Below, piece after piece: positions 6,217 through 13,628 of a stretch of 38,872 nt of DNA. The stretch's first letter is position 1; each line of letters opens with the position of its first letter. This stretch comes from a virus, in the IMG/VR virus record IMGVR_UViG_3300032282_002757, positions 1 to 38,872 of that record. The stretch is one strand, 5' to 3'. The position numbers and the translations under genes were made by a program. The notes below the pieces were generated by a model. It saw nothing but the letters and a program-made list of their open reading frames with translations. It ran no database searches and was not told the DNA's origin.

Positions 6217-6239
6217 TGTTGAGCGTATACAGCTCAATA
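6217..6239 (+). promoter_or_regulatory. 5' leader stem-loop of gene 32 mRNA
   Basis: TGTTGAGC (6217-6224) pairs with GCTCAATA (6232-6239) through 8 pairs, one of them G-U, around a 7-base loop. It would form the very 5' end of the mRNA from the adjacent promoter. In T4 a structured gene 32 leader nucleates gp32 binding for translational autoregulation; a similar role or 5' end protection is possible here but is inferred. Confidence 0.55.
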
Positions 6240-6277
6240 CGATTATACATTGTCATACAAACATACGGAGAATACAT

Positions 6278-7183
6278 ATGGACTTTTCTAAACTCAAGGC
6301 AAACTCTGGTAAGAAGTCTTTGGAGCAACTTACCGCCGAACTCACTAAGGTTTCGGGAACTCAGGAAGCTAAGAAGGGCGATGACCGTTTCTGGCAACCT
6401 ACTGTAGATAAGGCAGGCAATGGCTATGCCGTTATCCGTTTTCTTCCTGCGCCAGCTGGCGAAGATGTACCTTTTGTTCGTGTATTCGATCACGGGTTTC
6501 AAGGTCCTTCGGGTCTTTGGTATATCGAAAATTCATTGACCACTATCGGCAAGAATGATCCTGTTTCAGAATATAATTCTAAGCTTTGGAATTCTGGTGT
6601 CGAGGCCAATAAGGAAATCGCACGTAAGCAGAAGCGTCGCCTTCATTTCTTCTCAAATATCTACATCGTGACGGATTCTGGCAATCCGGAAAACGAAGGT
6701 AAGGTTTTCTTGTATAGTTACGGCAAGAAGATTTTTGATAAGCTCAATGATGCTATGAACCCTCAGTTCCCTGGCGATGAGCCAAACAACCCATTCGATC
6801 TTTGGGCTGGTGCTAATTTCAAGCTTAAGATTCGTCAGGTTGAAGGTTACCGCAATTACGATAAGTCTGAATTTGATAAGATGGGTCCGTTGTTCGACGA
6901 CGATAGCGAACTTGAGGCTATTTGGAAGAAGGAATATTCTCTACAGGAATTCCTCGCTCCCAGTAACTTTAAGAGTTACGATGAACTCAAGGATAGGCTT
7001 TCAAAGGTTCTTGATGAGAATACTCCAGCAACTAAGGTTGCTCGTGCCGAAGAGGAAGATCTTCCTTGGTCTCGTTCAGAGCCTGCCCCTAAGTTCAAGG
7101 CGGCTGATGCACCAAAACATGTAGCAGACGACGATGAAGAAGACGAATCTTTAGAGTTTTTTAAGAAACTCGCAAATAAGTAA
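6278..7183 (+). CDS. 32: gp32 single-stranded DNA-binding protein
   Basis: The gene encodes 301 residues, the same length as T4 gp32. The ATG at 6278 follows ACGGAG. Residues 43-57 (VDKAGNGYAVIRFLP), 72-84 (HGFQGPSGLWYIE) and NPENEGKVFLYSYGKKIFDK match the T4 core OB fold. The C-terminus is acidic (DDDEEDESLEFF), as needed for partner binding. gp32 coats ssDNA in replication, repair and recombination. Oddity: the T4 zinc ligands Cys77, Cys87 and Cys90 have no counterpart (the region reads NSLTTIGKNDPVSEYN), so the zinc site is absent. Arginine codons are CGT or CGC with a single AGG and no AGA, unlike the late genes. It ends at a strong terminator. Confidence 0.96.
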   Translation: MDFSKLKANSGKKSLEQLTAELTKVSGTQEAKKGDDRFWQPTVDKAGNGYAVIRFLPAPAGEDVPFVRVFDHGFQGPSGLWYIENSLTTIGKNDPVSEYNSKLWNSGVEANKEIARKQKRRLHFFSNIYIVTDSGNPENEGKVFLYSYGKKIFDKLNDAMNPQFPGDEPNNPFDLWAGANFKLKIRQVEGYRNYDKSEFDKMGPLFDDDSELEAIWKKEYSLQEFLAPSNFKSYDELKDRLSKVLDENTPATKVARAEEEDLPWSRSEPAPKFKAADAPKHVADDDEEDESLEFFKKLANK

Positions 7184-7185
7184 GG

Positions 7186-7211
7186 AAAGGGAGCTTCGGC
7201 TCCCTTTTTTT
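7186..7211. terminator. Intrinsic terminator with UUCG tetraloop
   Basis: GGGAGC-TTCG-GCTCCC (7189-7204) is followed by seven T. Upstream AAA extends the stem into the T run. It ends gp32 transcription and lies between convergent genes. The minus-strand gene's stop codon is within the T run, so the stem may also slow transcription from the other side, although the T run favours the plus strand. Confidence 0.92.
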
Positions 7212-9459
7212 ATGCTGATAGTTGGAGACCGCTCATAGATTCTTTATACATACCACTTCTCATAAGATCGCCAAAGAAAGAGTTATCAGAAATTCTTAAA
7301 TCGCCAGGACCGTTATACTCATTACCCTTGAATGAATTTTGCCCAGATTGATTGCCAGCTGTCTGTTGGTTTTGCTGCTCATTTCTTTGTTGATTAGCTC
7401 TCATAGAAGATTGACGAGCTCTATCTTTTAAAGTTTCTTCTTCTAGTGCGTTTTCTTCTATCTCACCACCAAAAGATCTTCTTTGAGAAGGTACAGGAGT
7501 TCTTTCTTCGCCACCGCCGAATAATCCACTCAATCCGCTGATCGCAGCTCCAGCCAAATTACCTAAAGCCATGCCAGCACCAAACCCTACCCCATGATGA
7601 CCCATACCACCCATACCGCCGCCCAGCATACCACCAATCATTCCAAGCGGCGAAGCACCCATGCCCATTCCGCCACCCATTGGTCCTCCTAATCCTAGTG
7701 GGCTACCCATGCCCATTCCGCCACCCATTGGTCCTCCTAATCCTAGTGGGCTACCCATGCCCATCATAGGTTCGCCCATCATCCTACCGCCCCTGGAAGC
7801 TACATTACCTTCTTGACCACCTTCATTACCGTGAGATCCTTTTGGTTCTATGTGCCAAGCTTCGTGGGCCATTCTAAAATTTAAACCAAATTTGCTAGCA
7901 TTTTGATGCGCCCATTCTTTTGCCTTATCGGAACTAAAGGATAAGTCAGCAGCCAAACCTTTATTGTGATTTGATCTACCAGGAGGGGCGACCCATTTTC
8001 TAGCAGCTTTTTCGCTGCCGTATTTTCGTACAGCTGCTTCATATAATTCTGCTTGTCTTTCTGGGGTTCTGTAACCAGAATTAATTCTGATAGGATTGCC
8101 TGCTTGTTGAGCAGCTTGTAAAAAAGAGCTCAATTTAGAAGCAAAATCAGGTTTCATACCTTCTATATTAGAAGGACCTTTATTATTGAATTTAGTTAAT
8201 GCAGAAATATCACCACCAGAAACTCTTTGGTTTTGTTGATCTGGTTGTCTAGCTTCTGGTGTAATACCTTGACCCGTAGAAGCTCCAGCGTTCGCACTCG
8301 TGGCGCCTGGTTGTCTAGCTTCTGGTGTAATACCTTGACCCGTAGAAGCTCCAGCGTTCGCACTCGTGGCGCCTGGTTGAGTGGCTCCTGCTTTAACTTG
8401 TGTAAAGTCCGAATTAACACCCCTTTGGTAGACGTGCTCTTTATATACTGGTTTACCAGCACCAGATTCAACTTCAGATTTAGCCATCAATATTTTCATT
8501 CTAACGCTAGGATCTGAGAGATTCAATTTAGTAGTACCAGTGGTGCCTTCTCCCAAATATCTTTGTAGAACAGATGAATATGTCGGATTTGGTTTTCCAT
8601 TTGTCCATTTTGCGACTATAGCGTCAGGTGTATCTATACCTTTTTGACCGTAATTTTCTAAATTTTTACTAGCAGCAGCAACACCGTGAACAGGGGTGGC
8701 ATACTGAGCATAAAACCCACCTTCATTTGCTGGTCTTGGAGTAGCACCAACATACCCTGGCATATTTTCAACAAATGGGTTTTTACCAGGTGCGCTTAAA
8801 CTCATTGCGCCCATGTTGTTCAGTCTTATAGAAGCAGGTAAATGTCTACCTTCATATCTTTTCAAAACATCAGGATCTAAATCTTCATTATTAGTTCTGG
8901 GATCTTGGAATTTGCTAGGGTCTAATGCAGGTCCTCCGCCAGGAGAAGCGCTGCCTGGATCCCTTGTTGATCTAGAAGTTAAATCGCTTTTGTACGCCCC
9001 GTAACCAGCAGCCGCAGTTCCCACTGCACCTAAACCAGCACCTATCCAACGTGCAGCTGGTATTTTCGATATACCGCCCATGATAGCGCTGGATATAGTA
9101 TCAACGATACCACCGCCTTCTTTTTTATCGTCTTTTTTGTCTTTTTCTTCTAAAGATCTTTTGATATCTTTCAAAGAGTTAAGCATACCAGATTGAATAG
9201 TTATAGATTGCTGTAGTAAATTGTTTGTAGCATCTATTTTAGAAGAAGTTTGTTGCATTTGTGAAGATTGTGAATCTATGCTACTAGAAATAGAGCTAAA
9301 ATTCATTCTATTTGATGCGAATATATTACCTATGTCTTTTATGACTTTAGCTATACTACCATTGTGTTGATTAGCTGCTGTTTTAAAAGAGTTTGCAACA
9401 TTGCCTAAATTGGAAACGTGTTTCGCAATTTGTGATAATGATTGATCTTGAGCAGCCAT
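7210..9459 (-). CDS. Probable tape measure / tail hub protein with M15 peptidase domain
   Basis: The gene encodes 749 residues. Residues 1-115 are helical and coiled-coil-like, 118-155 are hydrophobic and Gly/Ala-rich, and 200-305 resemble a muramidase-associated structural module (LNNMGAMSL, then AKWTNG and VLQRYLGEG). Residues 435-540 are a VanY/M15 peptidase: INSGYRTPERQAELY at 459-473, SNHNKGLAADLS (H498, D505) and HEAWHIE (E533, H536). Then follows a Gly/Met-rich low-complexity region. M15 enzymes cut peptidoglycan cross-links. The gene lies directly downstream of a gp26 chaperone ORF with a frameshift extension, the position tape measure genes usually occupy, and tape measures often carry cell-wall hydrolase domains. 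A hub-associated tail lysozyme substitute is the alternative. The peptidase domain is much surer than the tape-measure role. Confidence 0.7.
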   Translation of the reverse strand: MAAQDQSLSQIAKHVSNLGNVANSFKTAANQHNGSIAKVIKDIGNIFASNRMNFSSISSSIDSQSSQMQQTSSKIDATNNLLQQSITIQSGMLNSLKDIKRSLEEKDKKDDKKEGGGIVDTISSAIMGGISKIPAARWIGAGLGAVGTAAAGYGAYKSDLTSRSTRDPGSASPGGGPALDPSKFQDPRTNNEDLDPDVLKRYEGRHLPASIRLNNMGAMSLSAPGKNPFVENMPGYVGATPRPANEGGFYAQYATPVHGVAAASKNLENYGQKGIDTPDAIVAKWTNGKPNPTYSSVLQRYLGEGTTGTTKLNLSDPSVRMKILMAKSEVESGAGKPVYKEHVYQRGVNSDFTQVKAGATQPGATSANAGASTGQGITPEARQPGATSANAGASTGQGITPEARQPDQQNQRVSGGDISALTKFNNKGPSNIEGMKPDFASKLSSFLQAAQQAGNPIRINSGYRTPERQAELYEAAVRKYGSEKAARKWVAPPGRSNHNKGLAADLSFSSDKAKEWAHQNASKFGLNFRMAHEAWHIEPKGSHGNEGGQEGNVASRGGRMMGEPMMGMGSPLGLGGPMGGGMGMGSPLGLGGPMGGGMGMGASPLGMIGGMLGGGMGGMGHHGVGFGAGMALGNLAGAAISGLSGLFGGGEERTPVPSQRRSFGGEIEENALEEETLKDRARQSSMRANQQRNEQQNQQTAGNQSGQNSFKGNEYNGPGDLRISDNSFFGDLMRSGMYKESMSGLQLSA
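7658..7770 (-). repeat. 48-bp tandem repeat (Gly/Met-rich)
   Basis: Two identical-looking 48-bp units (7658-7705, 7706-7753) and the start of a third encode repeats of a 16-residue unit, GMGSPLGLGGPMGGGM. They lie in the low-complexity C-terminal part of the M15-containing protein. The high DNA identity suggests recent slippage or duplication. Confidence 0.85.
8241..8372 (-). repeat. 66-bp perfect tandem duplication
   Basis: Two 66-bp copies (8241-8306, 8307-8372) read the same base for base. They encode the 22-residue linker GATSANAGASTGQGITPEAR plus QP, twice, between the structural module and the peptidase domain. Lack of divergence points to a recent, in-frame duplication that lengthens the linker. 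Confidence 0.9.
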
Positions 9460-9462
9460 GTA

Positions 9463-9597
9463 TTAACCTTTGTCTTTAGACTCTTTTAATTTCTTTAAGT
9501 ATTGTACTAATAATTCGACATAAATGTCTCTTTCAAAGGGCATTAAGTTTTCAATTTCACTGATAGAATATTTATGATGCTGAACCAAAGAAAACAT
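9463..9597 (-). CDS. Tail assembly chaperone extension (likely made by -1 frameshift from gp26)
   Basis: From the ATG at 9597 the frame gives 44 residues (MFSLVQHHKYSISEIENLMP, then FERDIYVELL and a Lys-rich end). More importantly, this frame is open upstream without a stop to the T7 run at 9642-9648, inside the end of gp26, and is in the -1 frame relative to gp26. A -1 shift there would add about 60 residues to gp26. The motif with an aromatic, LVQHH, then ENLMPFERDIYV is the kind seen at the end of frameshifted tail assembly chaperones of long-tailed phages. No good Shine-Dalgarno motif precedes the ATG, which favours expression as a fusion. T4 has a separate gene 51 after gene 26. The stop is 3 bases before the next start. 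Confidence 0.7.
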   Translation of the reverse strand: MFSLVQHHKYSISEIENLMPFERDIYVELLVQYLKKLKESKDKG

Positions 9598-9625
9598 TGT
9601 TGAAAAATAATTTTCTAAGCTTGTA

Positions 9626-9648
9626 TGGCTCAGCGCCAAGTAAAAAAA
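9626..9648 (-). promoter_or_regulatory. Candidate -1 ribosomal frameshift site in gp26
   Basis: Read on the minus strand, the gp26 codons are GAT TTT TTT ACT, giving the slippery heptamer T-TTT-TTT (9642-9648). It lies 9 bases before the gp26 stop. Just downstream TGGC-GCTGA-GCCA (9638-9626) can form a small hairpin with the stop codon in its loop, further supported by CTTG/CAAG outside it. A -1 shift enters the open frame that encodes the chaperone extension. Confidence 0.68.
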
Positions 9649-10337
9649 TCATTTAACGAGCTCAACACTATTGATCTATCATTGCCCAAAGAATTCTTAT
9701 AATTGATAGTATATTCTAATTTTGGTGCACTCATTAAAAAGTTATTGACTGCTTCGAAAGTTTTAATATCTAAATTTTCCAAAAATTCTTCTATTTCTTG
9801 CTTTTTGTATTCGGAAATATTGTATATCTCGTCACCATCGAAAACGTTGTCTATACATCTGATAATCAATTCAAACATATAATCTTTTTCTAGTTCTAGG
9901 AACTCTTTATCATCATATAAAGAAGCCGATGGATATTTCATAGTTATACCCGTCGTCTTACCTATCTTAATCACATTACTGATTTTATCGGGATAGATAA
10001 CTTTGATCTCATTTAAGTCTACTTCGAAATCGTATAATTTTTCGTCTTCTGAATCTTTGTAAGTTATCTTGATTTTGTTGTCTACAGATAAAGATCTGAG
10101 TTTGATAAAAATATACTCTAGATCAAAAATAGACAATTTGTTAATATCAAGTTTATTATCTATTGAGCAATTATTGACAACTTGTTTGATTGCAGATAAA
10201 GTATCAGAAGCATTTTCGCTTTCTTTCGCCATCAATAGAAGTTTTTCTTCTTTAACGAGAAATGGTCGAAAATTATAATTTTTCTTCAATGTAGGAATTT
10301 CTATATTGTATATCGGGTATTCTATCTTAGGTAACAT
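9630..10337 (-). CDS. 26: gp26 baseplate hub / tail assembly chaperone
   Basis: The gene encodes 235 residues against 208 in T4. The N-terminus (MLPKIEYPIYNIEIPTLKKN, then FRPFLVKEEKLLLMAKES) is the signature of gp26 in T4-type phages. The rest is acidic and helical with no membrane segment. gp26 is needed to assemble the central hub and is classed with hub genes. The ATG at 10337 follows GGAG with suitable spacing; a TATAAATT box, one base off the late consensus, overlaps the end of gp54 just upstream. The 3' end carries the T7 slippery run, so two products, gp26 and a longer fusion, are likely. Confidence 0.85.
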   Translation of the reverse strand: MLPKIEYPIYNIEIPTLKKNYNFRPFLVKEEKLLLMAKESENASDTLSAIKQVVNNCSIDNKLDINKLSIFDLEYIFIKLRSLSVDNKIKITYKDSEDEKLYDFEVDLNEIKVIYPDKISNVIKIGKTTGITMKYPSASLYDDKEFLELEKDYMFELIIRCIDNVFDGDEIYNISEYKKQEIEEFLENLDIKTFEAVNNFLMSAPKLEYTINYKNSLGNDRSIVLSSLNDFFTWR

Positions 10338-10352
10338 ATTATAACTCCAAAT

Positions 10353-10922
10353 TTATATAACAGAATAACTCGCAAATGTCACACCAGCAGTTAATTTAAC
10401 TATTTCGCCGTTGCCCCAATTTAATGGGATATCTTGAACAGAAGTTGGAAAAGCTTCAAACATGTTGATTGTTTGAACGATATCGCCTTCTTGATTAAAG
10501 GTTTGTACTTGTATAGTCGTAGAATAATTGTCTTTATATTCTGCATAATAACCAGGTACAGCATTATCAGTGCCATTAAATTGAAATATACTTCTTGCCC
10601 ACTCGTACCAAAAATTCCAAATATTACCTTCTCTATCACAAACTATTGATAAAGAGTTTTCATTAAAATTCGCGCTGTGTGGAAATTTTTGAGTCGGACC
10701 GACACCGTATTTGTTATTGTCAGAAGTTAAAATGGTGATTCCTGGTAATTTGACGGATTCAGTTCGGAACCTCATTATACCATTCACTTGATTAAAACTA
10801 GAGTTTACGAAATTAGAATTACGTATAATACTGGGCGGTCTCAAACTAACCTGAAAATGGCTTAATTTAAGATACCCTTGATCGATATACGTTTGTCTAA
10901 AAGTGTCTATATTAAATGGCAT
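10353..10922 (-). CDS. 54: gp54-like baseplate-tail tube initiator
   Basis: The gene encodes 189 residues. The middle and end (FPHSANFNENSLSIVCDREG, then WNFWYEWARSIF and NMFEAFPTSVQDIPLNWGN) show the tail-tube fold pattern shared by T4 gp19, gp48 and gp54: an N-terminal strand with RTESVKLPG, a helix WYEWARSIF, and FEAFPTSV before the last strands. Together with the gp48 candidate on the other strand it would start tube polymerisation on the hub. gp54 rather than gp48 or gp19 is inferred from size and context. The ATG follows AAGGA and starts 8 bases after the preceding gene's stop. Confidence 0.68.
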   Translation of the reverse strand: MPFNIDTFRQTYIDQGYLKLSHFQVSLRPPSIIRNSNFVNSSFNQVNGIMRFRTESVKLPGITILTSDNNKYGVGPTQKFPHSANFNENSLSIVCDREGNIWNFWYEWARSIFQFNGTDNAVPGYYAEYKDNYSTTIQVQTFNQEGDIVQTINMFEAFPTSVQDIPLNWGNGEIVKLTAGVTFASYSVI

Positions 10923-10930
10923 CTTTTTCC

Positions 10931-11500
10931 TTAGTATGGCGGCGAGCCAGCATATTTTTTATTAGTGTTTATTTGCCACTTCTGAAGAGGTAGAGTGACA
11001 GCCTTTTCCCAATCACTAGGATGTACATAATTAAAAGAACTCTTTACATGACCGAACAAATATCTTTTGACACAATTGTTGTAACCACTAAACTTTTTCG
11101 AAGAGCTTCTTAACAAATCGTAAGAAATATTCAATTTAGTTGTATCGTTGTATTTATTATTATTTGAGATAGTCATAAGAGCATTGAGTAGCATCGCTCT
11201 CCCGCGAGGAGGCAAATAGTGTAAGTTGATACCCAGAAAACCATCAGCATAAAATTCTACAGGAAACACTAGGGGATAAACGTCGAAAAAGGGTAGTGTG
11301 TCTTTATGTTTAGCATCATATGTGAACAGATACATCCTGCCGATTTGAGGTTGTGCATTTTTCGTGAAAACTTTGTTAGGGTCTGTTTTCACGTCTTTGT
11401 TTATATTTTTGATAGAATTCTCGAACCAAGAAGCAGAATCTTTTGATTTGATAGTTAATGTCTGACCAGCACTGTCTAATATTTTGATAAAATCTACCAT
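10931..11500 (-). CDS. Conserved virion-associated protein, unnamed
   Basis: The gene encodes 189 residues from the ATG at 11500, preceded by AGGGA and overlapping the gp4 stop by 7 bases; a longer in-frame start at 11542 is less likely. The segment GRMYLFTYDAKHKDTLPFFD, then YPLVFPVEFYADGFLGINLH and YLPPRGRAMLLNALM recalls a structural protein found beside gp4 in several T4-type phages. I do not know its T4 name. The mixed alpha/beta pattern and the location between gp4 and gp54 suggest a role in tail or head completion. Confidence 0.6.
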   Translation of the reverse strand: MVDFIKILDSAGQTLTIKSKDSASWFENSIKNINKDVKTDPNKVFTKNAQPQIGRMYLFTYDAKHKDTLPFFDVYPLVFPVEFYADGFLGINLHYLPPRGRAMLLNALMTISNNNKYNDTTKLNISYDLLRSSSKKFSGYNNCVKRYLFGHVKSSFNYVHPSDWEKAVTLPLQKWQINTNKKYAGSPPY

Positions 11501-11937
11501 TTGATCCCTAATTCTTTTTCTGTAAAAATATGAAAAGTCCAACCTCTGTCTTTACAAAATTCGGTCGCTGCTTTCCATTTAGCTTCATTGGTGCCCCAAG
11601 TTTTCACTTCTGTTATGTAACGTTTTGTAATTTTTTCTTGTTTCTTAGGAGGTTTTGCTTGTGAACTAGGTTTCACCTCTATCAAAGCAGTTTCTTTCAA
11701 ACCTTCTTTATTTATTTTTGTTACAATAAAATCAGGGAAATATCTATGAATCCTGCCATCTATAGGTGATCTATAAGGTATGATAACTTCTTCAGATCCC
11801 CAACTCAATACATCTTTATGATCATCTAGGTACAACATGAGTTTAAGTTCCCACCCAGAACGATAAATAATATTTGTAGGATCACCTTTGTATTTTTTTG
11901 GATTTTTTGGTTTGAAGAAACCTTTATATGTTGCCAT
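11494..11937 (-). CDS. 4: gp4 head completion protein
   Basis: The gene encodes 147 residues, close to T4 gp4 (gp50/65). The pattern is the gp4 signature: FFKPKNPKKYKGDPTNIIYR, then SGWELKLMLYLDDHKDVLSW, EEVIIPYRSPIDGRIHRYFP and DFIV, and ALIEVKPSSQ. The E, D and E-V-K residues match a restriction-endonuclease-like fold, and T4-type gp4 is thought to act on DNA ends or the portal vertex when a filled head is made ready for the tail. It is the first gene of the minus-strand block and diverges from gp48 across 55 bases. Confidence 0.92.
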   Translation of the reverse strand: MATYKGFFKPKNPKKYKGDPTNIIYRSGWELKLMLYLDDHKDVLSWGSEEVIIPYRSPIDGRIHRYFPDFIVTKINKEGLKETALIEVKPSSQAKPPKKQEKITKRYITEVKTWGTNEAKWKAATEFCKDRGWTFHIFTEKELGIKW

Positions 11938-11949
11938 TTTTTCTCTTAA

Positions 11950-11957
11950 GATAAATA
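11950..11957 (+). promoter_or_regulatory. Late promoter-like box GATAAATA (divergent region)
   Basis: It fits NATAAATA and lies 35 bases before the gp48 ATG. The 55-base intergenic region must also hold the start for the minus-strand gp4 block; on that strand the best match is ACTAAATA (11966-11973, reading minus), two bases off TATAAATA, so the second promoter is only tentative. Confidence 0.55.
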
Positions 11958-11992
11958 GTTAGAGGTATTTAGTTGTTAAATAGGATTTTTTA

Positions 11993-12742
11993 ATGCCATT
12001 TTCGCAAGGTCAAGTCAATTCAAATATACCTTTACCTCCGAGCACAAGATCGCAAAATTTCTCTTTTCCTGGCGACTTAGTTACAGGCGGCAGAAACTTT
12101 TACACTTCTTTATACTTTATGGATTATTTGAGCACGCAGTTGTTAGGTGGGCTTATGTCTTCGTTGCAAGGTTCTTATAGACCTTCTGGTAGCGTGATAT
12201 TGCCTGTCCCTAAAAAATTGAACGATGTACAATCTGTCATTTGGGATCAAATTTCTGTAACTTCTTTAGCTGCTGGTGCTGTTGCAGGTTCTGCTTCAGG
12301 TGGTCTTTCGGCTGTTATGGGCGCTTTATCCAGTGCAGGTTCTGCTATAGGACCACAAGTTGGTGGAGCTGTTAATCCATTACTATATATGACTTTTAAA
12401 TCTCCAACTTTTAAAGAGCATACATTAACTTGGACGCTGACTCCCAGTAATCAAAACGAATCTAACACTTTGAGAGATATAATTAATTATATAAAATTCA
12501 ATATGCTACCTAAAAAAGCACTCATGGGTTTGATGTATCAATACCCTAGTATCGTTTTCGTTTCTTTATCTAATAGTAGTTACACTTTCAAATTCCAACC
12601 TTGTGCTGTAACTTCTGTGCAAGTAGATTATACTGGTGCTGGTGGACCTTCTTTTTTCAGAAATGGCGCTCCAACTAACGTAAATTTGACAATTCAACTT
12701 AAAGAAATTGAGCTTTGGACAAAAGACAATTATCAATACTAA
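11993..12742 (+). CDS. 48: gp48-like baseplate tail-tube cap
   Basis: The gene encodes 249 residues (T4 gp48 is 364). The C-terminal half follows gp48 of T4-type phages: NPLLYMTFKSPTFKEHTLTW, then LTPSNQNESNTLRDIINYIK, then FKFQPCAVTSVQVDYTGAGG, PSFFRNGAPTNVNL and IQLKEIELWTKDNY. An Ala/Gly-rich hydrophobic stretch lies at about 91-122. gp48 caps the hub and, with gp54, starts the tail tube. It is the first gene of the plus-strand structural block, behind the GATAAATA box. Confidence 0.82.
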   Translation: MPFSQGQVNSNIPLPPSTRSQNFSFPGDLVTGGRNFYTSLYFMDYLSTQLLGGLMSSLQGSYRPSGSVILPVPKKLNDVQSVIWDQISVTSLAAGAVAGSASGGLSAVMGALSSAGSAIGPQVGGAVNPLLYMTFKSPTFKEHTLTWTLTPSNQNESNTLRDIINYIKFNMLPKKALMGLMYQYPSIVFVSLSNSSYTFKFQPCAVTSVQVDYTGAGGPSFFRNGAPTNVNLTIQLKEIELWTKDNYQY

Positions 12743-12751
12743 GGTAAGTAA

Positions 12752-13627
12752 ATGAGCGAAAATAGATATTTCGAGAAATTCCCGACAATACAATATTCTA
12801 ACAGTAATGTTGTTGATATCACAAAAAGAGCAACAATGTTAGAATCAGTGTCAGGAAACCCATACATTTTTTACCCATACGAACTTTCTATTTATGAAAG
12901 ACCAGATCAATTTAGTGCTAGATATTTTGAAGATCCGCAAATGAGCTGGATATTATATTTGTCTAATAAGATCGTAGATCCTTATTATGAGTGGTACCTC
13001 ACAGCAGAGCAATTTCATGAATTTTTAGGAAAGAAGTACCAAAAGCATGAATACGCTCTTAGAAAAGTAAAATATTACAGAAATGATTGGTATAATTCTA
13101 AAGATATAACACCCAGTAAATATGACTCTTTAACTCCATTGTTAAAATCTTATTGGAAACCAGTATACACTTCTTATAATAAATTCTCAACTTACACGAG
13201 AAAACAAAATAACTCTCAAATAACAACTAACAAAATTGTCTCTTGCGAGGTTAGTGATAGTAACAATTTCATAAAAGATGAAATTTGTAAGGTATATTTC
13301 GATTCAGAAAATATTGGCAAAGGGCAGATAAGTTACTCTACCGATGGTAAATTATACCTACAACATATTTCTGGATACTTTTTGTCAAATAATGAAATCA
13401 CTGGTAGTAGTTACGTTTATGGAGAAGAGAGCCAAGTCAATACGTCTTTGATTTCTACGACTTTGGTTAAAAGTAATTTGAGACCAGAAGAAGAAATATA
13501 TTGGGCACCTGTAACGTATGCAGAATATGAAAACGAAAAGAACGAATATAATAAGTCTATAAGAGTTCTAGATAGAAGAATATCGAGTACTATGACTAAT
13601 AATTTAAGAGACATAATGAAGGTTTAA
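12752..13627 (+). CDS. 53: gp53 baseplate wedge protein
   Basis: The gene encodes 291 residues (T4 gp53 is 196). The N-terminal part is characteristic: RYFEKFPTIQYSNSNVVDIT, then NPYIFYPYEL, ERPDQFSARYFEDPQMSWIL and DPYYEWYLTAEQF. The T4 homologue has the same early layout with a LysM-like fold and joins wedges around the hub. The extra ~100 C-terminal residues include a beta-rich insert (about 150-240) and a helical end. The ATG follows AAGGTAAGTAA. The spacing of 9 bases after gp48 suggests one operon. Confidence 0.85.
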   Translation: MSENRYFEKFPTIQYSNSNVVDITKRATMLESVSGNPYIFYPYELSIYERPDQFSARYFEDPQMSWILYLSNKIVDPYYEWYLTAEQFHEFLGKKYQKHEYALRKVKYYRNDWYNSKDITPSKYDSLTPLLKSYWKPVYTSYNKFSTYTRKQNNSQITTNKIVSCEVSDSNNFIKDEICKVYFDSENIGKGQISYSTDGKLYLQHISGYFLSNNEITGSSYVYGEESQVNTSLISTTLVKSNLRPEEEIYWAPVTYAEYENEKNEYNKSIRVLDRRISSTMTNNLRDIMKV

Positions 13628-13628
13628 G

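Noticed and set aside
8227-8517. Plus-strand open frame with an internal repeat
   Set aside because: It is the antisense shadow of the 66-bp duplication in the M15-containing gene.
9569-9576. CATAAATA on the minus strand as a late promoter for the M15-containing gene
   Set aside because: It lies about 110 bases upstream of the start, within the chaperone extension; possible, but the distance and coding context make it too weak to list.
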